The notes: generated by a model from the sequence alone, not told the origin. Shown: positions 1 to 11,269, counted from the first letter of the stretch. The stretch: DNA of 64,000 nt from Diphasiastrum complanatum (GCA_029204225.1 CM055098.1:47725587-47789586), one strand, 5' to 3'. Made by a program: numbers and translations.

Positions 1-797
1 ATGATTCCCGAAGAGCTAGACTGTACTCAACTGATAATTAGTCGCGAATGATTTGCGAAAGACAAGACTAAAAGTTAATCGTCTATTACCAGAAAGAGCA
101 ACTAGAAAGATCATACAGAATGAAGAATCAACATAGTAATATTGACACATATCTGAATGCAGAACAGAGAGCTGTATCAGATTAAGTATATCATGTATAC
201 ATGTTAATAATGTGGCAGAACACAATACAATAGCGGACGAAACCGCGTGTCCTACAAAGCTTATTTCTATCTGTAATGAGGAATCAAACCTCTTCTCTTA
301 GTCTCTTCTTATCTCTTCATCTCGATGCATTATGAATACTCAGATGGTATCCAATATATATACATAATATTACAGGTGTGCAGATGTGAAAGTACAGAGT
401 GGATGTGTTGTCTGTATGAGATCGTGGGTGGCTGTAGTTGTTGTCCAATCTGTTAGCGCAACTGCATAGGGTGAGCGTGAAAAGGGTGCGACGTCAGTTA
501 ATACTGAAGTGAACGTTGGTGATGATGCAAAGGTGCATCACTCTTATAAATGGCCTTAGGATAAGATTTACAGGGTTCCTTAGCTTTTAGGGCACTTTTG
601 GCATTCAGTAAGGTAGTGTCCCCTTTTCGTCTATCACCATAACCTGAACACGGTGTCACGATTCATTTGTCTTTTTTTTCGTCTGTGTGAATTTGTGTGT
701 AAATATGCAGACTACGTGACAACGTTAGTAAATATGCAGCATGAATGGAGGCAGATTAAAATTGGGATTTATGAGAGTAGAAGGACTAAATCCAACA
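1..797 (-). repeat. Copia-A 3' LTR (cut by window edge)
   Basis: This is the left copy of the Copia-A long terminal repeat. It aligns base for base with 5258-6055 and ends in CCAACA, the inverted partner of TGTTGG at the start of the other copy. About 280 bases are missing because the window begins inside it. It contains a minus-strand TATA-rich stretch near 350-365. The element is on the minus strand, so this is the downstream LTR. Confidence 0.9.
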
Positions 798-806
798 TCC
801 CCCCTT
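798..806 (-). promoter_or_regulatory. Copia-A polypurine tract
   Basis: Read on the minus strand the tract is AAGGGGGGA and directly abuts the LTR start. It also overlaps the stop of the RNase H reading frame, as is common in plant copia elements. It would prime plus-strand DNA synthesis. Confidence 0.8.
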
Positions 807-1509
807 AATCTGGATCCGTGAATGCCTTGATCTTCAGACTGAGCAATGCACAAAATTTGTTTTGTGCATTAACACTGAGTGCTTTCGTGAAAATGTCTGC
901 AACCATGTCTTGCGTTCTACAGTACGTTAAGCTCACCTCTCTGTCGAGAACCTTGCCCCTGATGTAGTGATATCTTATCTCAATGTGCTTACTCCAAGAA
1001 TGAAATCCAGGACTGGCCGATAAGACAATAGCACTTTGAGTATCACAAAACAAAATTTTAGGGCTGTACTGATACAGATTGATGTCTGACAACAAATTTC
1101 TCAACCAAAACGCTTCTTTAATAGATTGAGAAGCAACATTATATTTTGCTTCAGTAGAAGAAAGTGTGATAAAGGTTTGCTTACGACTGTTCCATGAAAA
1201 AGGACCGCCATTGAAGAAGAATGTAAACCCAGATTTGGACTTATGATGGTCTGCATCTCCTCCCCAGCTTGCATTAGAATAACCACTGAGATGATGAAGA
1301 TTGTCATTGCTAACATCTCCATAGTAGATGCACTTGTTCATGGTAGTTCGAATATATCTCATGACTCGAATAAGAGCCTTCCAATGGGTAATTCCAGGAT
1401 TAGCCATGTATTGGCTGAGTGAGCTGACAACAAAAGAGATATATGGTCTTGTGTAGACCATTCCGTACATGAGAGATCCAAGTATCGATCGATACGGATA
1501 ATCTCTCAT
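805..1509 (-). pseudogene. Copia-A RNase H and RT tail
   Basis: A 234-residue open stretch carries the end of the copia reverse transcriptase (TRPYISFVVSSLSQYMANP) and the whole RNase H domain (SSTEAKY, then ADIFTKAL near the end). The first RNase H aspartate is lost: the family motif GYSDASW reads GYSNASW here. The related Copia-U fragment at 54890 keeps the aspartate, so this is a real substitution in this copy. The stretch is preceded by a frameshift to the rest of pol, so the element cannot make a functional polyprotein. Confidence 0.88.
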
Positions 1510-2387
1510 CTGCTCCGCTTCCTGCTTGGTTTAAGACATTGGTCCTTTGACAGATGCAGTCCTAGATCCATTGGTGAGTGAGCTAATTTACGGTTCATTA
1601 AATTGTATTTGTTAAGAACATTATGAAGATACCTTTGTTGAGTGATGTAAATCAGTCGATTTGCTCTGTCTCTGTGGATTTGAATTCCAAGATAGAAGTG
1701 TGCTTCGCTCAGATCAGTTATGTCAAATTCTGAGAACAACATCTGTTTCGAACCCTTGACCATATTGGCATTGTTGTTGAAGAGCAACGCATCATCAACA
1801 TACAAGGTGATGATAATGAAGGACTGCTGCACTAACTTTGAATAAACGTTGCAATCACCAGTGCTTGGTTTAAATCCTTGTTCAATGAGGAATGTGTTGA
1901 TCCTCTGAAACCAAGCTCAGGCATACTGTTTCAAGCCGTACAGTGCTTTGTGGAATTTACAGACATGATTCTTCATGCCTTCTAGAATGTATCCTTCAGG
2001 CTAGATCAAGTAGATATCTTCTTGTATAACTCCATTCAGATAGGCTATTTGTAGATCAAGTTGATGTACTTCGAGGTCGGTAGCTGCAACATAAGACAAA
2101 AGCATTTGGATCGACAAATGTTTGATGAATGGACTAAAAGCCTCACTGTAGTCGACGTTCGAGATCTGAGTGAATCCTCGTGCTACCAGTCTAGCCTTCC
2201 TTCGATCAATCGCTCCGTTGGCGTTATATTTGATCTTAAAGATCCATTTGCAATCAATAATATTGTAGCTAATAGGAGCTTCGACTAATGACCATGTTTG
2301 ATTCTTGATCAGAGAGGAATACTCTCTATCCATAGCTTCTTTCCAGAGATCAGAGTCTGGTTGGCTAAGTGCCTCTTCGACTGTCAT
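1506..2387 (-). pseudogene. Copia-A reverse transcriptase
   Basis: Two open blocks in different frames together make a copia RT_2-type polymerase. Block 2001-2387 has the entry motifs DCKWIFKIK and KARLVARGFTQ and the region LDLQIAYLNG, where the usual DV.NAFLNG has a changed residue. Block 1506-1832 has the active-site box YVDDALLF with both aspartates kept. The piece between them (1833-2000) is out of frame. It is a decayed gene with a recognisable fold but no single open frame. Confidence 0.87.
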
Positions 2388-2393
2388 CGGTTC

Positions 2394-3479
2394 CTACATT
2401 ACAAGATAGGCCGACTCAGGAGTATACCTTGTGGGCTGTGTGCGCACTCGACTTGATCTTTTGGGAGGATTCGACTGATGAACCGCTCTTGGGATATGTT
2501 GTTGGGTAGTAGCAACATCTTCGTCTGATTTGCTTTCTAGAAGTGGGTCAACAATAGACATGCCTGAGCCAGAAGCTCGGATTGTCGTGTCAATGGCAAG
2601 TGATGAAGGTTCTTCTTGAGCAATATCCTTGCCTTTGAGGTCGACGAACTGATCCTCGATAAAGACTGTATCCCAGCTATACAAGATTTGCTGGGTATCA
2701 GGATCGTACAACTTGTAAGTGTTATCAGACGAAGTATATCCGATCAGGATGGTCTTTAGACCTTGGAAGTCCAATTTCTTCCTTGTGTCTTTTGGGATCT
2801 GCGCGTAGGCAATGCACCCAAATGCTCTTAGGTTCTTCAAAGAAGGCTTACAGCCTGTCCACACCTCATGGGGTGTCTTGTCTGAGAGAGACTTGGTCGA
2901 ACATCTGTTCTAGATGTAAGCTGCAGTGGGGACAACTTCAACCTAGAATCTCTTGGGCAATGATGCATGTGCTAGCGTACACTTAGCAGATTCGACCAGA
3001 GTACGGTTCTTCCTCTCAACTAAGCCATTAGACTGAAGACTATAAGGAGTGATGAATTGATGCTCAATGCCTTGGCTTTGGTAGTACTACTTGAACTCGA
3101 CAGAGATATATTCTCCACCATTATTTGACCTTAGGGCCTTGATTGTCCTTTCAGTCTCCTTTTCTGCACGCTCCTTGAAGATTTTGAAGTAGTTGAATGC
3201 CTCTGATTTCTTCTTTATGAAATAACCATAGTTCTTTTAAAGAATTCATCAATAAAGGTTATAAAATACTTGGCATCCTTCAGTGAAGGATTTTTCATTG
3301 GGCCACAAATATTTGAATGTAAAACATCTAGCAATCCTCTAGCAACATGCTGATGGCTTGACTTAAATAGCTTCCTAGTCTGTTTACCAACTAGACAGTC
3401 TTGATAGATAGGTAGCTCGACTTTTTCGCGAGGATAGTCGAGATGAAGAACAATAGATTGTCTAGACATTCGTTGTATA
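2394..3479 (-). pseudogene. Copia-A integrase
   Basis: The core is read in pieces. Block 3215-3469 has the CLVGKQTRKLF zinc-finger end and the first catalytic region (FITFIDEF). Near 3000-3160 the minus strand reads LRSNNGGEY, where copia integrases have LRSDNGGEY, so the second catalytic Asp is replaced by Asn. SNGLVERKNRTL with the catalytic Glu follows. An in-frame TAG lies between these motifs. Block 2394-2864 is the C-terminal part (GCIAYAQIPKD, then LIGYTSSDNTYKLYDP). Catalytically dead. Confidence 0.87.
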
Positions 3480-4070
3480 GCAGTATAATTTTAAATGACC
3501 AAGTCTATAATGCCAAAGTAAACATTTATTTGAATGAATTGAAGTACTGAGAGCCTGACTAGAGGCAGAAAAGCAATGACTTAATTTATACAAGTATCCA
3601 TGCCTCTTTTTGAGTGCTAGGATCTTGCCTGTCCTATCAACTACTTTACATTGATCACATTCGAATTCTACTCTGTGTCCTAGATCTGTGATTCTGCTTA
3701 TAGAGAGCAGATTTGTAGATAACTTAGGTACATACAGGACTTTAGAGAGTAGCTTAGATTGATCGTTTGCAAAGCATAATATTATAGTGCCTTACCTTTA
3801 TTAGCTTGTGTGCTATTGTCGCCAAGGTGAACGAATTTCTGGGTACTGTAAGGTTTATAGGACTCGAAACAACAATCAGGCTAGTCATGTGCTGAGTGGC
3901 TCCGGAATCCAGGAACCAAGAACTGTCGCCAGATGCTCCTTGATGGTTGGTCATGAAGGCATCATGATCCGCTTCTTGAATGGGATGTGGAGCTTCTGCA
4001 GCTGCATTTGCTACTTGATTCAACTGTCCTTCGTTGTTGTTCTTCGCTTGAAGTATTCGGCAGTCATGTA
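3480..4070 (-). pseudogene. Copia-A protease and pre-integrase region
   Basis: The aspartic protease motif WFLDSGATQHM is intact and marks the start of the domain. Reading on down the minus strand gives VLYVPKLSTNLLSISR, a standard protease C-terminal stretch, and then LWHYRLGHL, the GAG_pre-integrase/HHCC start that leads into the integrase. Frames change at least once inside the stretch. It matures Gag-Pol in working elements; here it is a relic. Confidence 0.85.
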
Positions 4071-4822
4071 TTTTGTGGTTGTTTCGTTTGCAGTATCTGC
4101 AGAACAGCTTCTTCTTCATCCACAGATTCGCCTGTTCCTTGTGCTGAGCTGGTTTCTGGTCTGCCTTTGATTGCTTCGGGCCTTTTTTTTTTTCTTTTTT
4201 GTCGTGCTCTTGTTGGTGTACAAGGCGTGAGAATCAGTTGAGAACTCGAGGCTTCGTTCCTTCACGTGTCTTCCTGCAACAACATAGTGATGACTCTCGA
4301 AAGAGTCAATTCTAGATGAGTCGTGATGATCATCACCCAGCTATTGTAAGAACTTGGCAAGCTTGTAAGCAGTTGCATTACTGCATCTTGATCATCTATG
4401 ACAGATCCAACAACGGCCATTTGTCTTAGAAGGTCTTGAATTGATTAATGTGATTCTGCAAAGAATCACCATTCGTCATCTTGAGGGAGTAGAATTTCTT
4501 CCTGAGATTAGCTTAGAAGCTATATCTCGCACTTCGTATAGCATGCTCAAGATGTCCGAGACTTCTTTCATTGTCTGAGCCTCGGATACATGGCCGATTT
4601 GTGTATCCGTGATGTTGAGGATGATCAGCGTGAAAGCTTTCCATCCTTCAGCTTCCATCTGGTGATTGCTGCGTCGTCCGCTTCGGGTTTCCCTTTTGCA
4701 CCTGTAACAATGTCATATAATTCTTTTGTCATTAGTATAGTTTGCGTCTTAAATTTCCATAGATGGTAATTGGCTCCATCAAGCTTGTCCATGAGAGGAC
4801 TGGCTTTCCCTTGGAAATCCAT
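4071..4822 (-). pseudogene. Copia-A gag
   Basis: The reading frame opens at the ATG at 4820-4822 with MDFQGKASPLMDKLDGANYH, followed by LWKFKTQTILMTKELYD, a copia gag (UBN2/DUF4219-like) start. It shifts frame near 4640 and continues as the conserved helix region, then reaches a CCHC zinc knuckle CRYCKRNNHKIHDC. The same family occurs at 41220-42189 (Copia-M), where the N-terminus is nearly identical. Gag would form the particle and bind genomic RNA; frameshifts and stops make this copy non-functional. Confidence 0.87.
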
Positions 4823-4967
4823 GTGGAAGAATTAGTCTAAGTGATAGAAGAAACTATCAGTGACTTAAGTATGAAAATCTGATACTAACAAATACAGAAC
4901 AAAAAAATAATCACTCTATCGGCTAGTAGAGTCTTATACTGTGGAGGCCAATCAAGCTATGAAGATA

Positions 4968-4979
4968 GCTCTGATACCA
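4968..4979 (-). promoter_or_regulatory. Copia-A primer-binding site (tRNA-iMet)
   Basis: On the minus strand the sequence is TGGTATCAGAGC, the standard plant copia site complementary to the 3' end of initiator tRNA-Met. It lies directly next to the LTR, which fixes both the LTR boundary and the element's orientation. Confidence 0.93.
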
Positions 4980-6055
4980 TGTTGGGAGAGAGGGGGGAAG
5001 AATAAATGATGAATACGAACGAGAAACAAACTCGAACAAGAAACGAACCAGAAGCGGACTCGAACAAAAAATGTTCGTGCGTAGCGAAACGAATTATTTG
5101 ACTCTCTCCCTAAGCATGACTACGCCTATCGGAATGAACAGAACTTTAGTGATAGAAATCACAGTCATTCTAGATTATGTAGCCAAACATTTAATGGATG
5201 AAGCGCTAGATGAATAATTTGTCTTGCAATTGCAAGACAAACCATCTGTCACGAATGATTTGCAAAGAGCTAGATTGCGCTCGACTGATAATTAGTCGCG
5301 AATGATTCGCGAAAGACAAGACTAAAAGTCAATCGTTTATTATCAGAAAGAGCAACTAGAAATATCAGACAGAATGAAGAATAAGCATAGCGATATTGAC
5401 ACAGATCTGAATGCAGAACAAAGTGCTGTATCAGATTAAGTATATCATGTATACATGTTAATAATGTGGTAGAACACAATACTATAGCGGACGAAACCGT
5501 GTGCTCTACAAAGCTTATTTCTCTCTGTAATGAGGAATCAAACCTCTTCTCTTAGTCTCTTCTTATCTCTTCATCTCGATGCATTATGAATACTCAGATG
5601 GTATCCAATATATATACATAATATTACACGTGTGCAAATGTGAAAGTACAGAGTGGATGTGCTGTCTGTAAGAGATCGTGGGTGGCTATAGTTGTTGTCC
5701 AATCTGTTAGCGCAGCCGCATAGGGTGAGCGTGAAAAGGGTGCGACGTCAGTTCGTACTGAAGTGAACGTTGGTGATGATGCAAAAGTGCGTCACTCTTA
5801 CGAATGGCCTTAGGATGAGATTTACAGGGTGCCTTTGCTTTTAGGGCACTTTTGGCATTCAGTAATGTAGTGTCCCCTTTTTGCCTGTCACCATAACTTG
5901 TGTAAGAACACAGTGTTGCGATTCATTTGCCTTTTTCTTCGTCTGTGCGAATTTGCGTGTAAATATGCAGACTGCATGACAACGTTAGTATATGCAGCAT
6001 GAATGGAGGCAAATTAATATTAGGATTTAGGAGAGTAGAAGGACTAAATCCAACA
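4980..6055 (-). repeat. Copia-A 5' LTR
   Basis: The 1076-bp repeat begins TGTTGG and ends CCAACA, a perfect 6-bp terminal inverted repeat, and matches 1-797. A minus-strand TATA-like stretch lies near 5606-5620 and would be the promoter. An open stretch inside it (5270-5479) is only an LTR shadow. The right flank GGAAT would be one half of a target duplication; the other half is outside the window. Confidence 0.93.
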
Positions 6056-6800
6056 GGAATGCCATTTGCATGACATGTTGGAACGTGGAAGGGGCGTTAC
6101 ATAAGCTAAAAGGCATGACTTTATAAGCATAAACACCATTTTCTGTGGTAAAAGTCGTCTTGTGTTCTATTTGGACTAGAAAATAGCCATAAAACCATCT
6201 AAAAAGCAAAATGCTTCAGCTCTTGCCATTTCCTTGAGTATTTCTATCGTTAAGGGCAATGGGAAGTGGTCTTTTGTAGTAACCGCGTTAAGGTTTTTGA
6301 GATCAACGCAGACACGAAGCTTGCCATTTTTCTTGGATACTACCACAATGGGAGATACCCAATCAGTATGTTGGACTTCATAGATGAAGCTAGCATTCAA
6401 CAATTTCTTAATATCTTCATTGATCCGCTCGCGATAAACATGGTTACATCTGTACGGCTTAGCCCAAATAGGCTTAGTGTTCTCCTCTAAAGGAATTGTA
6501 TAGACGACTATTTCAGGTGGAACCCCCTTCATCTCTATATAATTCCAGGCAAATACATCCCAATATTTGCATAGTAAGGTTTCCAGATCAAGAAGTTGAC
6601 CTGGTGTGAGGTGGGCTCCGATGTGAACAATGCGATCCACGTCCTCATCAGGATCTTTAAGATTGAGCTCTATGGTCTTGGCTGGTCCTTCAAAGGACTA
6701 GAAAACTTGTGTAGGTTTCTGTTGGGGTTGCGGCAACTGGATGACTACATCATCAAGTGTGAAATCCTTGAATTTGCTTGGTAGATGCAACTTAGTTTGG
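6056..6800 (-). pseudogene. Gypsy-B reverse transcriptase fragment
   Basis: The minus strand encodes the start of a Ty3/gypsy RT. It reads YWDVFAWNYIEMKGVPPE (pre-RT), then IPLEENTKPIWAKPYR, then SPIVVVSKKNGKLRVCVDLK. After a frame change it reads KTTFTTENGVYAYKVMPFSL and then CNAPSTFQ. The gene stops abruptly at 6055, exactly at the Copia-A LTR end, so Copia-A inserted into this RT and the catalytic DD box is outside the window. The lineage is Tat/Athila-like by the sequence around the RT entry. The right end fades near 6800. Confidence 0.85.
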
Positions 6801-6829
6801 AAAGCACTATGCGCTCGAGACCGATACCA

Positions 6830-6964
6830 GATTAACGTCCGAAGCCACTTCACTCAAAATAAATCATAAATTGTAGAAAATACATAACTTTCTAATGTTG
6901 TCCTCTGTGGGTTCGACATTATTTACTACAAAATCTATATTAACCTTGTTGGTATAGCACGACA
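6830..6964 (+). repeat. Gypsy-C 5' LTR tail (truncated)
   Basis: The last roughly 135 bases of a gypsy LTR, ending in GCACGACA just before a primer site. The same sequence occurs reverse-complemented at 22298-22440, where it is the left end of a 1.26-kb LTR. Only the tail is present here; the left part is replaced by Gypsy-B. Confidence 0.72.
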
Positions 6965-6976
6965 TATACCAATTTT

Positions 6977-6994
6977 TGGCGTCGTTGCCAGGAA
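6977..6994 (+). promoter_or_regulatory. Gypsy-C primer-binding site (tRNA-Asp type)
   Basis: TGGCGTCGTTGCCAGGAA matches 15 of 18 bases of TGGCGCCGTTGCCGGGGA, the tRNA-Asp primer site used by Tat/Athila gypsy elements. It is preceded by a short palindrome, TTGGTAT and ATACCAA arms at 6950-6972. Confidence 0.8.
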
Positions 6995-7212
6995 TAGCTT
7001 AGGAAAGTTATAAGAAAACTGACACATCCATCTCCATTTCTAGTGTACGTCAAATTGAGAATCCCGATTAGAATGATACCGTAAGCTTAGAGAGGAATTT
7101 TTACGAAGACAACGTGAGAGTGCAAGTCGAAGAAATCTCGACGAGATCACTGCCCAGTTACTTGAACTCCTAATTAGCTTCGGTATGGAGGGTCCTGCTG
7201 CACATTTCAGTT

Positions 7213-7560
7213 CTATCTCAAAAATTAAGTAAAGGGACTACTTCAGATGATGCAGATAGCTATGTCTCACAATTTGAGTCAATTGCTAATGCAAATAATG
7301 ACGAAACTGACGTAGACAAACTGCGAATCTTTTCTCGTCTGTTGAGAAAGCAGGCACGCATATGGTACATTCAAATTGAACCAGGCCGTGTAGGAACCTG
7401 GTTACTACTAAAAGATGCAATTCTGAAATAGTTCAGAGAAATCGGTTATAAATCTAGAATTCTTGGATGTCTGAACACTGTTCAGAAGAAAACTAAAGAA
7501 TCCCTTCAAAGATATACATGTAAGGTCAAGAATCTTATAGGAAAACTAACCGGGTGGTAG
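7213..7560 (+). pseudogene. Gypsy-C gag, N-terminal fragment
   Basis: An open plus-strand stretch encodes a retrotransposon gag core: DADSYVSQFESIANANN, then RIFSRLLRKQARIWYIQIEP, then FREIGYKSRILGCLN. It is clearly homologous to the minus-strand Gypsy-D gag at 8800-9200 (same DADSY..QFESI, RIF..LLRK, ARIWY, FREIGY, KNLIGKL landmarks). One internal stop, TAG at 7429-7431, replaces a CAG still present in the Gypsy-D copy. The fragment ends at KNLIGKL, where Gypsy-D begins in the opposite direction. Confidence 0.82.
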
Positions 7561-7564
7561 AATT

Positions 7565-9560
7565 AACACGAGGCCGGTGGTGGCTATTGGGCGATGCATT
7601 GCTGCCAATCTTTGAGGGCTGCCTTATCTGAGATAGCTTTTGAACTAATATCAACATCATAATATTTTTTAGTTGGCCTAACAAGGTCTATTTCTTTATT
7701 ATTAGAAATTTCTACTAGCTGTTCTGCGACTTTTGCTTTTTCTGTCGCGTTTTTCGCGTTTTTTGCAGATTTCGCAGGTTTCGTCTTCTTAGTTTTCAGG
7801 CTTATCTTTAAGAGTTGAAAAATCTTTACTACTTCTAGTAGTTACTTTCTTTATCTCTACATCTAAATCAGGCCATTGATGGTCTTGATCTAGTGATTTG
7901 GACTCTACTTCTATCCTTTGAACTATCATGTCAGTGTTAGTTTTAGATGGCCAAAGGTCATCTTCTCTAGGCAAGTTTACAAACCTCGGTTTAGACCACG
8001 GTTGTTGTGGCTAAGGACATTCAGCAGTGACATGTCCTTCACCTTTACAGTTAGCACAGAGCGGCACATATCCTACTGACCTCCTGGGTTCAGGGCAATC
8101 AGGCGAATAGTGACCCGAGGCTCCGCAATTGTAGCATGAACCCCTTATTCTGGGTGGAGGAGTGGAATCTCTTGCCCCCCCCTCTATGCAAGATAGTGTA
8201 ATGTTGACCAGTACACGATTTTGGTATAATGTTCTTTTGGTTAGTAGGAGTTGCAGTATAAGCTACCTCCTCATGATTATTAATCGGACAAAGGAATAAT
8301 TTCTCTTCTAAATTGTTAGTTTGTAAACTAGGACAGTTGGTCTTAGAATGACCTTCCTTCTCACAAGCGATACACCAAACATTGGCATTAAGCTTCGCTT
8401 TTTTCTGTTTGGCTTTAACGTCAGACATTTGGACTTTTAAATCACTCATTTCTTTTGCTAATATCTCAATACTCTTTTTTAATGGATCCATCTTTTCAGA
8501 TTTCTCCATTCTTTTCTTCCTATTTGAGTTCCTACCTTTGGATTTCCTATAACAAGATTTTTCTTCTGATGAAGAAGAATAAGATGAATACTCTGAAGAC
8601 TATTCCTCATCTACTGAATCAAATTTTGATTCAGACTCAGTAGACGATTTAGATTCTTCTGTACGTTTCGATTTATGCTTTTTACTACTTTTTCCCTCAT
8701 TCCTCCGTCTACCAGAAATTCGAGAAGTTTCATAATTCTCTGCAGACGCGATGACATCTTCCAAAGAAGTCATCAATCCATGTCAACAATAACGATCCAT
8801 TTTCTTAAGCAAGCAGCCCAAGAACCATTTGTTTTGCATAGGAACCGGATATTGGGCTCCTAACTTTCCTATTAAATTCTTAACTCTACGAGTATACTTT
8901 CTAAGTGATTCCTCTGGCTTCTTCTCAATAGAATTAAGCTGAGCCAGCAATCTAGTGGAGTATCCTATCTCTCTAAACTGCTTAAGGAATGCTGCTTTTA
9001 AAGCATTCCAAGTATTAACCGTTTTCGGTACTAATTGACTGTACCAAATCCTAGCCTACTTCCGCAGAAGACCTAGAAAAATTCTAACTTTGTCCTCATC
9101 TGTATGTTCTTTATTTGCTATAGTAATAGATTCAAACTGAGTCAAATAACTGTCCGCATCTTTAGATGATGATCCCTTAAAGAAATCGTATTTGATTTTT
9201 GTAGATGTGAGAGGCGCTGGGTTAGCCACATTATCAGGTGGTAAACTAGGTGGACTAGGGGGATCAGGATCTAGGCTACGCTCAGATGATGGACTTGATA
9301 AAGAAGATTTTGATTCTAAACTTAGTTCGGAAGTGGAATTAGACGAATCTGATTTTGATCAATCTGTAGAACTTGGTGTTTTAACGAATCTTTCCTCAAA
9401 TGAATCTACAAATGCTGTAGTAGCGTTTAGAAGATCGTTAAACACTTCAGGTGTTAATCTTGCTCTAAATGGCGAGTTTCGCAAATTCTGCAAATACAAG
9501 TCTCTAGATTTCCTATATGCTTCTAATCATTGTGCACGTTCTAGCGTTTCTATTCAATAG
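7565..9560 (-). pseudogene. Gypsy-D gag with three zinc knuckles
   Basis: Read on the minus strand from 9560: a low-complexity N-terminus, the gag core (DSYLTQFESI, ARIWYSQL, FLKQFREIGYSTRLLAQLN), a Ser/Glu/Lys-rich linker, a coiled-coil-like stretch (MSDLKVQMSDVKAKQKKAKL), then three CCHC knuckles. These are CIACEKEGHSKTNC (8333-8374), CYNCGASGHYSPDC (8095-8136) and CANCKGEGHVTAEC (8017-8058). An Ala/Lys-rich tail runs down to about 7580. Breaks include TAG at 9056-9058 (CAG in Gypsy-C), a TAG after the third knuckle and a frame change near 7795. No protease follows; the element is cut at 7565. Confidence 0.84.
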
Positions 9561-9650
9561 TTGCTTGAGAATATGTTCTTGGCATGCATTACATGAGAAA
9601 GATTCGTAGACGTAATACACTTAAAAATATTACAAAAGATGAAATTCATC

Positions 9651-9668
9651 TCCCCGGCAACAGCGCCA
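9651..9668 (-). promoter_or_regulatory. Gypsy-D primer-binding site (tRNA-Asp type)
   Basis: On the minus strand the site reads TGGCGCTGTTGCCGGGGA, 17 of 18 bases identical to the tRNA-Asp-complementary site. A 5-bp spacer separates it from the LTR start at 9674. Confidence 0.9.
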
Positions 9669-9673
9669 AATTA

Positions 9674-10785
9674 TGTGGTGGCCTAGTCATTATAGATTTT
9701 CACAAAATCAATGAATTAAGTAGTATAAAAGGTTTGATCGTTACCCAAGAGAGAGAATAATCTCGTCTTTTGTATGATAAGTGTATGTAAGATGGTATAT
9801 GGAATGTGATGTGTAATATTCACAATGAATACTACAACGACATATCTGGTTATCCAAAGATATTCGGGTAAATTGGCATCCAAGAACACCAATGGTGAAA
9901 TGATTTGGTCAAGGTCTGTGATTATAAAGATTACTTTATCTTTCAGGCTCTTCGGATAACAGTAAGCAATCAGATCAGACATCAACTAACAAATAGATTC
10001 ATCAAATAGAATCGTATTGGCTAATGATTTCTCTTAATTGAATATAGTGAATTAGTTTTTATCACAAGAAGCAAACAGAACAGAGCATCAAACAAGTTCA
10101 TTATCTGAACACATAGCTCATTCAGAATTGAAAGAAGTTCTGCTTATGGTTATGCTTACAGCTTCGGCTGATTTCCTGCACACATTAGTTAAAATTGTCG
10201 CTCTCTGGTGATGTCTGAAAATCCACGTTAGAGTGACTGAAATTCAGTAATATAGGAGAAATATGTGTGACGCAAACAGAGCAGTATCACAAACAGTTAT
10301 AGATCATACAGAGTGTATTCGCTCAATTGATAAGAAGTAATGTTGTAAGAGATGGCAGAGGGGAAGAATGCTCAAGCTTATAGAACTGGCTCTCTTCTCT
10401 CTCTATTGATACTCAAATCTGTGCAAATACGTAAGTACAATGGCACAAAGTGTCGATCTTATAGGAACGATCACTGGCCTCAATGTCATTTACCAACCGT
10501 TAAGATGTCGGTTGAGATCTGCTACTACGTCTCTATAGAACATCACACAAAACGTTGCGAGTTCTAACCTAAATGTGAATTTACAAATAGGCCTTTTCAT
10601 GGCACTATAGCACATTTACATGTATAAAAATTCAAATTTTTTACAATATAAACAATAATTTTGGGTAATGTGAGATCATGAGGCTCCACAACATGCATCA
10701 GAACATTACCAAAAATTTCCAAATTTTAGTTCAAAAACTGTCAAACTTTTGATAGCCATAACTTTCTCTAATATTAAAACTGGCA
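9674..10785 (-). repeat. Gypsy-D 5' LTR
   Basis: The LTR begins TGTGGTGGCC on the plus strand next to the primer site. Its other end is not marked by a second copy. It must stop before about 10785, because Gypsy-C protease coding resumes there. No reliable gene is seen inside; open stretches at 9716 and 10352 look like LTR shadows. Confidence 0.65.
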
Positions 10786-11266
10786 AACAATTCAGTTATT
10801 AAGCCAGAAGGCATATTACATGACATACCCTTGACAGTAGGAGGAAGAACCATCAAGGTTGATTTACATGTGATACCTATGTACGAGAATATAAGAGGAT
10901 ATTCTCTTTTATTAGGAAGACCTTGGTTACGGTTGAGTGATTGTACTATTGATATACCAGCAGGAGTATCAATTTTTGGGAGAGAAAAAGAACGGGTAGT
11001 ACTAGATGCTTATCCAGGGACCCCTTTATCGGAACGTGCTCCAATCCCATCATCTGAATGGGAAGAGATTTATACAGAAGATTCCTCTTCAACTACAAGT
11101 GAAGAGGACTCTCAATATGGTGAAGTTCTAGAAGTTGAATGGAATACTCCTGAGGATTCCCCCTCAAAAGTAAGAGATGTAGATATATGTTTAATCAATT
11201 TGGGAACAAATGAACATCCTAAACACATAAAGGTGGGAGCTAATTTAAATATAACTGAGAAGTAGC
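10786..11266 (+). pseudogene. Gypsy-C protease region
   Basis: The frame reads ANNSVIKPEGILHDIPLTVG and then GYSLLLGRPWLRLSDCTIDI, the C-terminal half of a gypsy retropepsin (the LLGRPWL box is diagnostic). The catalytic D-S/T-G half is missing, lost at the Gypsy-D junction. A long acidic linker (SSTTSEEDSQYGE) follows and the frame ends at a TAG at about 11264. RT follows in another frame. Confidence 0.8.
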
Positions 11267-11269
11267 AAT

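Noticed and set aside
16..225. 69-residue ORF, with a near copy at 5270-5479
   Set aside because: Both lie inside the two Copia-A LTRs at the same place; the repeat explains them and no motif supports a protein.
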